This document shows, piece by piece, positions 7,676 through 18,389 of a stretch of DNA of 64,000 bases. The translations under genes were made by a program, and so were the position numbers. How positions within the stretch are numbered: the first letter of the stretch is position 1; each line of letters starts with the position of its first letter. The DNA lies in assembly GCF_021277265.1 (NCBI RefSeq), contig NZ_JAJSOH010000004.1, forward strand, positions 186,001-250,000, read 5' to 3'. The notes below the pieces were generated by a model. That model was given only the letters and a program-made list of their open reading frames with translations, was not told where the DNA came from and did not search any database. Source of the DNA: Kineosporia rhizophila (lineage in GTDB: Bacteria; Actinomycetota; Actinomycetes; Actinomycetales; Kineosporiaceae).

Positions 7676-9322
7676 TTGAGTAGGCAAAGCCTCAGCAAGG
7701 CGCACAAGAAGATCACCGAGCTCTCGTGGGAACCCACGTTCGCCACGCCGGCGACCCGCTTCGGCACCGACTACACGTTCGAGAAGGCCCCGAAGAAGGA
7801 TCCGCTCAAGCAGATCCTGCGCTCCTACTTCCCGATGGAGGAGGAGAAGGACAACCGCGTCTTCGGCGCGATGGACGGCGCGATCCGCGGCAACATGTTC
7901 CGCCAGGTCCAGCAGCGCTGGATGGAGTGGCAGAAGCTGTTCCTGTCGATCATCCCGTTCCCGGAGATCTCCGCGGCCCGGGCGATGCCGATGGCGATCG
8001 ACGCGGTGCCCAACCCGGAGATCCACAACGGCCTGGCCGTGCAGATGATCGACGAGGTCCGGCACTCGACGATCCAGATGAACCTCAAGCGGCTCTACAT
8101 GAACCACTACATCGACCCGGCCGGCTTCGACATGAGCGAGAAGGCGTTCGCGAACAACTACGCGGGCACCATCGGCCGGCAGTTCGGCGAGGGCTTCATC
8201 ACCGGTGACGCGATCACCGCGGCCAACATCTACCTCACCGTGGTGGCCGAGACCGCCTTCACCAACACGTTGTTCGTGGCCATGCCCTCCGAGGCCGCCG
8301 CCAACGGCGACTACCTGCTGCCCACCGTGTTCCACTCGGTGCAGTCGGACGAGTCGCGGCACATCAGCAACGGCTACTCGATCCTGCTGATGGCCCTGGC
8401 CGACGAGTCGAACCGCCAGCTGCTCGAGCGCGACCTGCGCTACGCCTGGTGGAACAACCACTGCGTGGTGGACGCGGCGATCGGCACCTTCATCGAGTAC
8501 GGCACCAAGGACCGGCGCAAGGACCGTGACTCCTACGCCGAGATGTGGCGCCGCTGGATCTACGACGACTACTACCGCAGCTACCTGATCCCGCTGGAGA
8601 AGTACGGCCTGAAGATCCCGCACGACCTGGTCGAGGAGGCCTGGAACCGGATCGTCAACAAGGGCTACGTGCACGAGGTGGCGCAGTTCTTCGCCACCGG
8701 CTGGCCGGTGAACTACTGGCGGATCGACCCGATGACCGACCAGGACTTCGAGTGGTTCGAGACCAAGTACCCCGGCTGGTACAACAAGTACGGCGTCTGG
8801 TGGGAGAACTACAACCGGCTGCGCTACCCGGGCCGGAACAAGCCGATCGCCTTCGAGGACGTCGACTACCAGTACCCGCACCGTTGCTGGACCTGCATGG
8901 TGCCCTGCCTGATCCGGCCCGACATGGTGACCGAGAAGGTGGACGGGCAGTGGCGCACCTACTGCTCCGAGACCTGCGCCTGGACCGACATCAAGGCGTT
9001 CCGGCCGGAGTACGAGGGGCGCCCGACCCCCAACATGGGACGCCTGACCGGTCACCGTGAGTGGGAGACGCTGCACCACAACCAGGACCTGGCCGACGTG
9101 ATCAGCCAGCTGGGCTACGTGCGCGACGACGGGAAGACGCTGATCCCGCAGCCGCACCTGGACCTGGACGACCCCAAGAAGCTGTGGACGCTCGACGACG
9201 TGCGCGGCATCACCTTCCAGAGCCCGAACGTGCTGCTGAACGAGATGTCCGACGCCGAGCGGGAAGCCGCGGTGGCCGCCTACAAGGCCGGCGGTCCGGG
9301 CGGACGACCCGCCGCCGCCTGA
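7676..9322 (+). CDS. mimA: Propane monooxygenase hydroxylase large (alpha) subunit
   Basis: This is the catalytic diiron subunit of a soluble group-5-type alkane monooxygenase (propane 2-monooxygenase). The 548-residue sequence carries the iron-ligand motifs EVRHSTIQ and DESRHISNG, the four-helix-bundle core, and the long C-terminal cysteine-containing region RCWTCMVPC...YCSETC. It is near-identical in feel to mycobacterial MimA throughout. The TTG at 7676 gives the family N-terminus [16 protein letters not shown] and sits behind ggggag; longer in-frame extensions run into the palindromic leader. It is first in the operon and separated from the reductase gene by a hairpin plus T-run, which may set the subunit ratio. 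Confidence 0.95.
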   Translation: MSRQSLSKAHKKITELSWEPTFATPATRFGTDYTFEKAPKKDPLKQILRSYFPMEEEKDNRVFGAMDGAIRGNMFRQVQQRWMEWQKLFLSIIPFPEISAARAMPMAIDAVPNPEIHNGLAVQMIDEVRHSTIQMNLKRLYMNHYIDPAGFDMSEKAFANNYAGTIGRQFGEGFITGDAITAANIYLTVVAETAFTNTLFVAMPSEAAANGDYLLPTVFHSVQSDESRHISNGYSILLMALADESNRQLLERDLRYAWWNNHCVVDAAIGTFIEYGTKDRRKDRDSYAEMWRRWIYDDYYRSYLIPLEKYGLKIPHDLVEEAWNRIVNKGYVHEVAQFFATGWPVNYWRIDPMTDQDFEWFETKYPGWYNKYGVWWENYNRLRYPGRNKPIAFEDVDYQYPHRCWTCMVPCLIRPDMVTEKVDGQWRTYCSETCAWTDIKAFRPEYEGRPTPNMGRLTGHREWETLHHNQDLADVISQLGYVRDDGKTLIPQPHLDLDDPKKLWTLDDVRGITFQSPNVLLNEMSDAEREAAVAAYKAGGPGGRPAAA

Positions 9323-9334
9323 CCATCCCAGGAC

Positions 9335-9380
9335 GGTCCGGTGGCGGCGGTCCTCAGCTTCGGCCGCCACCGGACCTTTT
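9335..9380 (+). terminator. Intra-operon attenuator/partial terminator between mimA and mimB
   Basis: A perfect 14-bp stem (ggtccggtggcggc, 9335-9348, with 9363-9376) and a 14-base loop are followed directly by tttt. The mimB ribosome-binding site aaggag lies just after. The short U-tract suggests partial termination, or stabilisation of the mimA 3' end. Confidence 0.7.
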
Positions 9381-9391
9381 AAGGAGTACCC

Positions 9392-10450
9392 ATGGGTGAC
9401 AAGCATCGCGTCCACTTCGAGCCGGTCGACCTGGAGATGGAGGTCGACGAGGACGAGACCGTGCTGGACGCGGCCTTCCGGCAGGGCATCTCGCTGATGC
9501 ACGGCTGCCGGGAGGGGCAGTGCTCGGCCTGCAAGTCGTTCCTGCTCGACGGCGACGTGCAGATGGCCCGCTACTCCACCTTCGCGCTGGCCGACTACGA
9601 GAGCGAAGAGGGCTACGTGCTGCTGTGCAAGACGCATGCCTACAGCGATCTGACGGTCGAGCTGATCAACTTCGACGAGGAGGAACTGCACGACGCCGTC
9701 CCGATCCAGACCGTGCGCACCACCATCGCCGCGCTGGTCCCGCTGACCGGCGACATCGTCTCGCTGCGGCTGAAACTGGCTGAGGGGGAACGGTTCGTGC
9801 ACAAGGCCGGGCAGTACTCCGAGATCCGGCTGCCCGACAGCGACGTCAAACGCTCGTTCTCGATGGCGACCACCCCGTCGTCCACCGAGGAGAGCGGCGA
9901 GATCGAGTTCATCATCAAGAAGTACCCCGGCGGGCACTTCTCCGGGCTGCTGGACTCGACGCTCGCACCGGGCGACGAGGTCGTGCTGACCGGACCGTAC
10001 GGCTCCTGCACGCTCCGGGCGTCCTCGGACCGCAGGATCGTCTGCATCGCCGGGGGAGCGGGCATGGCCCCGATCCTGTCGCTGCTGCGCCGGCTGGCCG
10101 AGAGCGGCACCGAGCGACCGGTGGTCTTCTACTACGGCGCCAGAACAGCCGAGGACCTGTTCTACCTGCCGGAGATCGTCTCGCTCGGCCTGAAGATCAA
10201 GGACTTCCGCTTCGTCCCGGCGCTCTCGCACGGGCCGGAGGCCGACTGGGCGACGCTCGGGGTCACCGGGGACCTCGGGCTGATCACCGACGTGGTGGAC
10301 CGGCAGGAGCCGGACCTCACCGAGACCGACTGCTACCTGTGCGGTCCGCCGCCCATGGTCGACGCCGCGATCGCGCTGCTGGAGAGCCGGGACGTGCCGG
10401 GCGAGCGGATCCACTTCGACAAGTTCACCACCAGTGTCTCCGAAAGCTGA
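9392..10450 (+). CDS. mimB: Propane monooxygenase reductase (2Fe-2S, FAD/NADH)
   Basis: The 352-residue electron-transfer component passes electrons from NAD(P)H to the diiron hydroxylase. The N-terminal plant-type ferredoxin domain has the cluster cysteines in [12 protein letters not shown] and LLCKTH. The FAD domain has [10 protein letters not shown] and the NAD domain has [13 protein letters not shown], with the C-terminal CGPPPMVDA. Start ATG 9392 has a strong aaggag site. Length is typical of MimB/PrmB. Confidence 0.95.
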   Translation: MGDKHRVHFEPVDLEMEVDEDETVLDAAFRQGISLMHGCREGQCSACKSFLLDGDVQMARYSTFALADYESEEGYVLLCKTHAYSDLTVELINFDEEELHDAVPIQTVRTTIAALVPLTGDIVSLRLKLAEGERFVHKAGQYSEIRLPDSDVKRSFSMATTPSSTEESGEIEFIIKKYPGGHFSGLLDSTLAPGDEVVLTGPYGSCTLRASSDRRIVCIAGGAGMAPILSLLRRLAESGTERPVVFYYGARTAEDLFYLPEIVSLGLKIKDFRFVPALSHGPEADWATLGVTGDLGLITDVVDRQEPDLTETDCYLCGPPPMVDAAIALLESRDVPGERIHFDKFTTSVSES

Positions 10451-10459
10451 GGACCCGAT

Positions 10460-11572
10460 ATGGCAGCACCTGTGAAGAAGCCCGAAGGGGTACGCAGTTT
10501 CCCCAAGCCGGAGTTCACCGACGCCGAGGCCGGCGCCCTGGAGTTCCCGAGCTCGAACAGCCGCTCGTACAACTACTTCAAGCCGGCGAAACTGCGCGCC
10601 ACCACCTACGAGGACGTTACGTTCGACGTCCAGCCCGATCCGGAACGGCACCTGACCCAGGGCTGGATCTACGGCTTCGCCGACGGCGAGGGCGGCTACC
10701 CGCAGGACTGGACCGCGCTGAAGTCCGGCGACTGGCACCAGTTCCGCGACCCGAACCAGGAATGGGAACAGACGATCTTCCGCAACAACGCCAACGTGGT
10801 GCGGCAGATCCAGCAGAACCTGGCCAACGCCAAGCTGGCCAAGGCCTACCAGGGGTGGGCCCCGGGCTGGGTGCACTTCGTGGAGCGGAACCTCGGGGCC
10901 TGGATGCACGCCGAGAACGGCCTCGGGCTGCACGTCTTCGTCGCCTGCCAGCGCTCCGCCCCGACCAACATGATCAACAACGCGATCGCGGTGAACAGTG
11001 CCCACAAGCTGCGTTTCGCCCAGGACCTGGCCCTGTACAACCTGGACCTGAGCGAGGCCGGCATCGGCTTCGACGGTTCGGCGCACCGTTCGGTCTGGCA
11101 CACCGACCCGGTGTGGCAGGGGGTCCGGGAGAACGCCGAGCGGCTGACCGCGATCGGCGACTGGGCCGAGGCCCTGTTCGCCACCAACGTGGTGTACGAG
11201 TCGCTGGTCGGTGGGCTGTTCCGCTCGCACCTGGTGATGCAGATCAGCGCCCGCAACGGCGACTACGTCACGCCCTCGCTGGTCGGCACCGGGGAGAACG
11301 ACTACGCCCGCGACCTGGCCTACACCCGAGCGCTGTTCACCCTGCTGGTGCGCGACCCCGAGCACGGCGCCGCGAACCGGGCGCAGTTGCAGGAGTGGCT
11401 GAGCACCTGGCTGCCGGTGAGTCTGCACGCCGCGCAGGAGCTGCAGCCGATCTGGTCGCACCCGGCCGAGCGGGTGCTGCCCTTCGCCGAGTCGTTCTCG
11501 GCGGCCAAGGACGACCTGCGGGCCGTCCTGTCCGACCTCGATCTGCCCGAGCCGAAGGAGCTGAGCCGGTGA
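10460..11572 (+). CDS. mimC: Propane monooxygenase hydroxylase small (beta) subunit
   Basis: This 370-residue structural subunit of the hydroxylase dimer has a diiron-like four-helix fold but lacks the full set of iron ligands, as is usual for beta subunits. Recognisable blocks include [18 protein letters not shown] and [18 protein letters not shown]. It starts at ATG 10460, 9 bp after mimB, and its stop overlaps the GTG of the next gene, indicating translational coupling. Confidence 0.95.
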   Translation: MAAPVKKPEGVRSFPKPEFTDAEAGALEFPSSNSRSYNYFKPAKLRATTYEDVTFDVQPDPERHLTQGWIYGFADGEGGYPQDWTALKSGDWHQFRDPNQEWEQTIFRNNANVVRQIQQNLANAKLAKAYQGWAPGWVHFVERNLGAWMHAENGLGLHVFVACQRSAPTNMINNAIAVNSAHKLRFAQDLALYNLDLSEAGIGFDGSAHRSVWHTDPVWQGVRENAERLTAIGDWAEALFATNVVYESLVGGLFRSHLVMQISARNGDYVTPSLVGTGENDYARDLAYTRALFTLLVRDPEHGAANRAQLQEWLSTWLPVSLHAAQELQPIWSHPAERVLPFAESFSAAKDDLRAVLSDLDLPEPKELSR

Positions 11573-11916
11573 GCGACATGGTGTTCGGCGCCGGGACCGG
11601 GTCGTCCAACAAGTGCGGCGTGACCCTGATGAACAACCAGAACGGGTACGTGGTCGCCGAGGTCATGCGGCAGAAGGAGGGGGTGCAGATCGCCGAGTTC
11701 CCCTCGATGATCCGGGTCGACGGTGAGCGTCTGCTGACCTTCGACTTCGACGAGATCACCCAGGCCCTGGGCTCCGACTTCGACCAGTCGGACTTCGAGG
11801 AGATCATGTCCACCCACTACGGGCGGATGGTCCACTTCGACGACCGGACCATGCTCTTCGCCAATCCGGAGGACGCGGCCGAGTACATCGACTTCGACCT
11901 GAAGGTCGTCGAGTAA
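11569..11916 (+). CDS. mimD: Propane monooxygenase coupling (effector) protein
   Basis: This is a small cofactor-free effector protein (115 residues) of the MmoB/DmpM type that binds the hydroxylase and gates O2 activation. It starts at GTG 11569 in a GTGA overlap with mimC. The sequence [19 protein letters not shown] is the conserved N-terminal effector motif. The Asp-rich middle and C-terminal [10 protein letters not shown] fit the family. Confidence 0.92.
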   Translation: MSDMVFGAGTGSSNKCGVTLMNNQNGYVVAEVMRQKEGVQIAEFPSMIRVDGERLLTFDFDEITQALGSDFDQSDFEEIMSTHYGRMVHFDDRTMLFANPEDAAEYIDFDLKVVE

Positions 11917-12002
11917 TCCACTGATTCACGGCCCTGTCGGCCTGTCCGTGCGTTGTCGCGGACGCACGGGCGGGCCGCCGGGGTTCAGGCTGAGGAGAGA
12001 TC

Positions 12003-13058
12003 ATGTACGAAAAAGATGGTGAGAAGTACTACGTCGTCGACAGTCACATCCACTTCTGGGACGGCGGCGAGTCGAACCAGAAGAACCGCTACGGAGCGGG
12101 TTTCACCGGGTGCTTCTACGACTACTCGAAGAACCTGAGCCCGGCCGAGGAGGTCTGGACGCTGGAGAAGTTCGGGTCGTACACCGAGGAAGACCTGATG
12201 CACGACCTGTTCGAGGTCGGCTACGTGGACAAGGGCATCTTCCAGCCCACCTACCTGACCGACTTCTACATCAACGGCTTCAACACCACCGAGCGCAACG
12301 GCGCCCTGGCCGAGAAGCACCCGGAGAAGCTGATCACCAACGGCGCCTGGGACCCGCGCGACGGCGAGGCCGGCCTGGACGCGCTGGAGGCCCTGCACGA
12401 GCGCTGGAACCTCAAGGGCGTGAAGCTGTACACGGCCGAGTGGAAGGGCGACTCGAAGGGCTGGAAGCTCACCGACCCCTGGTCGTACCGGTACCTGGAG
12501 AAGTGCGAGGCCCTGGGCATCCGGAACATCCACGTGCACAAGGGCCCGACCATCTACCCGCTGAACCGGGACGCCTTCGACGTGGCCGACGTGGACGACG
12601 TGGCCACCGCCTTCCCGAACCTGAACTTCATCATCGAGCACGTCGGCCTGCCCCGGCTGGAGGACTTCTGCTGGATCGCCACCCAGGAGCCGAACGTCTA
12701 CGGCGGCCTGGCCGTGGCCATGCCGTTCATCCACAGCCGGCCGCGCTACTTCGCCCAGATCATCGGCGAGCTGCTCTACTGGCTGGACGAGAACCGGCTG
12801 ACCTTCGCCAGCGACTACGCGATCTGGCAGCCCCGGTGGCTGATCGAGCAGTTCGTCGACTTCCAGATCCCGGAAGACATGCAGAGCGAGTACGGGGTGC
12901 TCACCACCGACATCAAGAAGAAGATCCTCGGGCTGAACGCGGCGCGCCTGTACGGGTTCGAGGTGCCGGAGGAGGCTCAGGTGAAGACCCCCGGTCTGGA
13001 GACCGGGGCGGCCAAGGGCTCGGCCCCGATCGACGTGTCCGACCCGGTGACGGCGTGA
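12003..13058 (+). CDS. Amidohydrolase-superfamily protein of the monooxygenase cluster
   Basis: This 351-residue TIM-barrel metallohydrolase (amidohydrolase-2/ACMSD-like) has the N-terminal metal motif DSHIHFWD, a probable ligand His in NIHVHKGPT and IEHVGLPR, and a C-terminal Asp in FASDYAIWQP. Genes of this type sit in the same place in mim/prm clusters of mycobacteria and Gordonia, but their substrate is not established; a decarboxylase or a maturation role is possible. It starts at ATG 12003 behind gaggagag, and its stop overlaps the next start. Confidence 0.88.
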   Translation: MYEKDGEKYYVVDSHIHFWDGGESNQKNRYGAGFTGCFYDYSKNLSPAEEVWTLEKFGSYTEEDLMHDLFEVGYVDKGIFQPTYLTDFYINGFNTTERNGALAEKHPEKLITNGAWDPRDGEAGLDALEALHERWNLKGVKLYTAEWKGDSKGWKLTDPWSYRYLEKCEALGIRNIHVHKGPTIYPLNRDAFDVADVDDVATAFPNLNFIIEHVGLPRLEDFCWIATQEPNVYGGLAVAMPFIHSRPRYFAQIIGELLYWLDENRLTFASDYAIWQPRWLIEQFVDFQIPEDMQSEYGVLTTDIKKKILGLNAARLYGFEVPEEAQVKTPGLETGAAKGSAPIDVSDPVTA

Positions 13059-13786
13059 GAGCGCCGCGCGAGCAGGAGGTCTGGATCGTGCTCGGACTGG
13101 TGCGGGATCCGGAACTGGACGAGCCGATCACCGACCTGAACTTCGTGACCGAGGTCCAGGTGAGTGAACACCATGTGCTCGTCCGGCTGCGACTGCCCAC
13201 CTACTTCTGCGCCCCCAACTTCGCCTACCTGATGGTGGCCGACGCGCACGACGTGGTCAGCCGGCTCTCCTGGGCCACGGACGTGACCGTGCGCCTGGAA
13301 GACCACTTCGCCTCCGACGAGATCAACGGGGGCGTGGCCGACGACGCCGGATTCAGCGGTTCGTTCCCCGGGCAGAGCGAGGGCGAACTGGACGAGCTGC
13401 GGGCAACTTTCCAGCGCAAGGCCCACACCGCCTGCCTGGAACGCTCGTGCCGTTCGCTGCTCGACGCCGGGTGGGAGGTCGAGGGTCTCTCCCGGGCCCG
13501 GCTCTCGGACCTGCCGGCCGGGGCCGCCAAAGATGCGCTCCTACGCAGACGGTCGGAGATCGGACTCGACTCGGAACCCGGCGACCCACTCGTGGTGGAC
13601 GCCACCGGCCGGCCCGTGACCGACGTCCACAAGCACTTGCGGTTCGCCAAGACGGTGCGTGTGAGCATCGACGGCAACGGCATCTTCTGCCGGGGCCTGC
13701 TGGCCACCCGCTACGGCGACGAATCCGGCCCGGGCACGCTGTCCGGCGTCATCCCGGTCACCGACCTCTGGAGGAGGGCGTCATGA
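13055..13786 (+). CDS. DUF59/MIP18-type metal-sulfur cluster protein
   Basis: This 243-residue protein starts at GTG 13055 in a GTGA overlap. The first ~100 residues (VWIVLGLVRDPELDEPITDL, LRLPTYFCAPNFAYLM) match the DUF59/SufT family linked to Fe-S or metal-site assembly, including the single conserved Cys. The C-terminal half is alpha-rich and peculiar to monooxygenase clusters. It probably helps mature the hydroxylase or reductase; this is inferred from position. Its stop overlaps the next ATG. Confidence 0.82.
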   Translation: MRAPREQEVWIVLGLVRDPELDEPITDLNFVTEVQVSEHHVLVRLRLPTYFCAPNFAYLMVADAHDVVSRLSWATDVTVRLEDHFASDEINGGVADDAGFSGSFPGQSEGELDELRATFQRKAHTACLERSCRSLLDAGWEVEGLSRARLSDLPAGAAKDALLRRRSEIGLDSEPGDPLVVDATGRPVTDVHKHLRFAKTVRVSIDGNGIFCRGLLATRYGDESGPGTLSGVIPVTDLWRRAS

Positions 13787-14808
13787 AAGCTGTCCAACTG
13801 GGCCAGTACGAAACGCAACCCGTCCTCACCGAGGTGCCCGACCCCGTCCTCAGTTCGCCCCTGGACGTGATCGTGAAGGTGGGCGGCGCCGGAGTGTGTC
13901 GCACCGACCTGCACATCATCGAGGGGCAGTGGGAGCAGAAGTCGGGGGTTGCGCTGCCCTACACGATCGGTCATGAGAATGCGGGCTGGGTGGCCGAAGT
14001 CGGCTCCGCAGTGACCAACGTGGCAGTGGGCGACCCGGTGATCCTGCACCCGCTGGTCACCTGTGGGCTGTGCCGGGCCTGCCGAGACGGCGACGACGTG
14101 CACTGCGTCAACTCGAAGTTCCCGGGCATCGACACCGACGGTGGGTATGCCGAATACCTGCTCAGCAACGCCCGTTCCGTGGTCAAGCTGGACCAGGCGC
14201 TGCAGCCGGCCGACGTGGCGGCTCTGGCCGATGCCGGGTTGACCGCCTATCACGCGGTGGCCAAGGCGGCCCGGGTGCTTCGGCCGGGTGACACTGCCGT
14301 GGTGATCGGGGCCGGTGGGCTGGGGCACATCGGAGTTCAGGTGTTCCGGGCCCTGTCGGCGGCCCGGCTGATCGTGGTGGACCGCTCTGCGGATGCGCTG
14401 AAGCTGGCGGCGGACCTCGGGGCCGAGCACACCATCGTGGCCGACGGCACCCAGGTGCAGCAGGTGCTCGACCTCACCGAGGGCAACGGGGCCGAGGCGG
14501 TGATCGACTTCGTCGGTGAGGGCGGCGCTCTGGAAGACGGGGTGGCGATGCTGCGCCGGGCCGGGAACTACTACGTGATTGGCTACGGCGGAACGCTTTC
14601 GGTGCCGACCATCGACATCATCTCCACCGAGGTCAACTTCGTGGGCAACCTGGTCGGCTCGTACAGCGACCTGGCCGAGCTGATGGTGCTGGCCGCGCGG
14701 GGCAAGGTCACGCTGCACACCGCTACCTACTCCTTGAGCGACTTCGCCCAGGCGCTGACCGATCTGGACCGCGGGAACGTCCGTGGCCGGGCCATTCTGA
14801 TTCCGTAA
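13783..14808 (+). CDS. adh: Zinc-dependent alcohol dehydrogenase
   Basis: This 341-residue medium-chain dehydrogenase starts at ATG 13783 in an ATGA overlap with the preceding gene. The catalytic zinc motifs are GVCRTDLH and GHENAG; the structural zinc cysteines are CGLCRACRDGDDVHC; the Rossmann NAD motif is IGAGGLGHIG. In alkane clusters this enzyme oxidises the secondary or primary alcohol made by the monooxygenase, so 2-propanol to acetone is the likely reaction (inference). Confidence 0.92.
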   Translation: MKAVQLGQYETQPVLTEVPDPVLSSPLDVIVKVGGAGVCRTDLHIIEGQWEQKSGVALPYTIGHENAGWVAEVGSAVTNVAVGDPVILHPLVTCGLCRACRDGDDVHCVNSKFPGIDTDGGYAEYLLSNARSVVKLDQALQPADVAALADAGLTAYHAVAKAARVLRPGDTAVVIGAGGLGHIGVQVFRALSAARLIVVDRSADALKLAADLGAEHTIVADGTQVQQVLDLTEGNGAEAVIDFVGEGGALEDGVAMLRRAGNYYVIGYGGTLSVPTIDIISTEVNFVGNLVGSYSDLAELMVLAARGKVTLHTATYSLSDFAQALTDLDRGNVRGRAILIP

Positions 14809-16473
<1,665 letters not shown>

Positions 16474-16548
16474 CCGGTCTGAGTTCACCGTAATAGCGCC
16501 GTCCCGAACCCCCTCCCACCCGGGGAGACGATCCCGCGTGGGCCAAAC

Positions 16549-16585
16549 GTGAGGTGGGGTGCAGCACCGATGCACCCCACCTCAC
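16549..16585. promoter_or_regulatory. Perfect 15-bp inverted repeat upstream of mntH
   Basis: The arms gtgaggtggggtgca (16549-16563) and 16571-16585 are perfect complements around a 7-base loop. The repeat ends 21 bp before the transporter start, and no T-run follows. It could be an operator of a metal regulator or a leader hairpin, and it might also stop read-through from groEL. Confidence 0.6.
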
Positions 16586-16606
16586 CGCAGGCAGAGAGCG
16601 AGTCAG

Positions 16607-17866
16607 ATGAATCCACCGTTGGCCACCCCCACGACCGTCCACGCCGGTGTCCAGGCCACCGGGGTGCGCGAGAACAGCACCGGCCGCCGCGCGGTCGGCA
16701 CCACGCTGGGCTCGGCCCTGGTGGCCGCGGTGGCGTACATCGACCCGGGCAACTTCGCCACCAACGTCTCGGCCGGCGCGCAGTACGGCACCATGCTGGT
16801 CTGGGTGGTGGTCGGGGCCAGCGCGGTGGGCATGCTGGTGCAGTACCTGTCGGCGAAACTGGGCCTGGTCACCGGGCGTTCGCTGCCCGAGCAGTGCAAG
16901 CAGCACCTGTCCCGGCCGGCCCGGATCGGCCTGTGGCTGCAGGCCGAGCTGGTGGTCGTCATGACCGACCTGGCCGAGATCGTGGGCGGCGCCATCGCGC
17001 TCAACCTGCTCTTCGGCGTCCCCCTGCTGCCCGGCGCCCTGATCATGGTGGTGGCCGCCTTCGTCATCCTGGCCCTGCACATCCGCGGCCGCGACGCGTT
17101 CCGCCCGGTCGTGTACGTCTGTTTCGCCGTGGTGGCCGCGGGTTTCCTCTACCAGGCGTTCCTGGCCGACCTCGGGGGAGCGGAACTGGCCTCGGGGTTC
17201 CAGCCCCGGCTGGAGGGCACCGACAGCGCCTACCTGGCGGCCGGGATCGTCGGGGCCACGGTGATGCCGCACGTGGTCTACCTGCACTCCCACCTGACCA
17301 AGGGCGAGGCGCTGATCTCCCGGCGCAGCATGCCGAGGCTGATCCGGATCACCCGGCGCGAGATCGTCGGGGCGATGCTCCTGGCCGCCACCGTGAACAT
17401 CTCGATCATGCTGGCCGCCACCGTGCTCGCACCGACCGACACCCTCGAGGGCGCCCACGCCGGATTCGCCGACCTCACCGGCGAACTCAGCAGCTGGGTG
17501 TTCGCCTCGGCCCTGCTCGCCTCCAGCCTGGCCTCGACCTGCGTGGGGGTCTACTCCGGGCAGACCATCATGGCCGGGTTCCTGCACCGAAGCGTCTCGC
17601 TCCGGGTGCGGCGCGCCATCTCGGTGCTGCCTTCGCTGGTGATCCTGGCGATCGGGGTGGATCCCACCGCGGCGCTGGTGCTGAGCCAGGTGGTGCTCTC
17701 GTTCGGGATCCCGTTCGCGCTGGCCCCGCTGATCTGGTTCACCAGCCGCCGGGCGGTGATGGGCGAGAGCCGGAACCGGATGAGCACGGTCGTGGTGGCC
17801 ACGATCGTGCTGGGCGCCGTGGTCGCACTGAACGTTTTCCTGCTGGGCACGCTGTTTCTGGGTTGA
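16607..17866 (+). CDS. mntH: Nramp-family divalent metal transporter
   Basis: This 419-residue protein has 11 hydrophobic helices. The Nramp signatures DPGN (in VAYIDPGNFATN) and MPH (in GATVMPHVVYLHSH) supply the metal-binding Asp, Asn and Met. It should import Mn2+ or Fe2+ with protons. I chose ATG 16607; the longer frame runs into the inverted repeat. It may supply iron or manganese, but a specific link to the diiron enzyme next door is only inference. Confidence 0.92.
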   Translation: MNPPLATPTTVHAGVQATGVRENSTGRRAVGTTLGSALVAAVAYIDPGNFATNVSAGAQYGTMLVWVVVGASAVGMLVQYLSAKLGLVTGRSLPEQCKQHLSRPARIGLWLQAELVVVMTDLAEIVGGAIALNLLFGVPLLPGALIMVVAAFVILALHIRGRDAFRPVVYVCFAVVAAGFLYQAFLADLGGAELASGFQPRLEGTDSAYLAAGIVGATVMPHVVYLHSHLTKGEALISRRSMPRLIRITRREIVGAMLLAATVNISIMLAATVLAPTDTLEGAHAGFADLTGELSSWVFASALLASSLASTCVGVYSGQTIMAGFLHRSVSLRVRRAISVLPSLVILAIGVDPTAALVLSQVVLSFGIPFALAPLIWFTSRRAVMGESRNRMSTVVVATIVLGAVVALNVFLLGTLFLG

Positions 17867-17885
17867 GCGGGCATAGTTTCCCGGT

Positions 17886-18389
17886 ATGAACACAGCTGAA
17901 CTCTTGACCGACGGTTTCGAGCGGGTGAAGGAGTCGGTGGCCGAGGTGGCCGACGGGCTCACCGCCGAGCAGCTCGCCCACCGCCCGGGTGGCACCGGCA
18001 ACTCGATCGGCTGGCTGCTGTGGCACCTCACCCGGGTGCAGGACGACCACGTGGCCGAGGTGGCGGGCACCGAGCAGATCTGGACCGCGCAGGGCTGGGT
18101 GGAGCGGTTCGCTCTGCCCTTCGAGCCCGGGGAGACCGGGTACGCGCAGTCCAGCGCGGAGGTCTCGCAGGTCCGGGTGGAGTCGGGCGATCTGCTGGTC
18201 GGCTACTACGACGCGGTGCACGCCCGCACGCTGGAGTACCTGGGCGGGCTGAAGGAGGCCGACCTGGACCAAGTGGTCGACGAGCGCTGGGACCCGCCCG
18301 TCACGCTGGGCGTGCGGCTGGTCAGCGTGCTGAACGACGACACCCAGCACATCGGCCAGGCCGCCTACGTGCGCGGCATCCTGCCCTGA
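17886..18389 (+). CDS. DinB-fold protein (mycothiol-transferase-like, DUF664)
   Basis: The 167-residue four-helix-bundle protein has the metal-site pattern WHLTRVQDDH near residue 46 and a C-terminal HIGQAAYVRG. This is the DinB/DUF664 layout common in actinobacteria, where many members are metal-dependent thiol transferases using mycothiol. The substrate is unknown. The 3' end overlaps the convergent kinase gene by 25 bp. Confidence 0.82.
   Translation: MNTAELLTDGFERVKESVAEVADGLTAEQLAHRPGGTGNSIGWLLWHLTRVQDDHVAEVAGTEQIWTAQGWVERFALPFEPGETGYAQSSAEVSQVRVESGDLLVGYYDAVHARTLEYLGGLKEADLDQVVDERWDPPVTLGVRLVSVLNDDTQHIGQAAYVRGILP

Noticed and set aside
7660..7680. A sigma-54 (-24/-12) promoter in front of mimA, prompted by the activator type.
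   Set aside because: The gg and gc elements are not spaced correctly, and the activator lacks the GAFTGA loop.
7562..11461. A 1299-codon minus-strand open frame opposite the monooxygenase genes, and other long frames such as 13711-16575 and 2643-4574.
   Set aside because: They are antisense to well-conserved genes, composed of His/Gly/Arg/Gln-rich low-complexity sequence, and are the usual by-product of high GC content at third positions.
11930..11992. Terminator between mimD and the amidohydrolase gene (ccgtgcg...cgcacgg).
   Set aside because: The stem is only 7 bp with no T-run, and the downstream genes belong to the same cluster.
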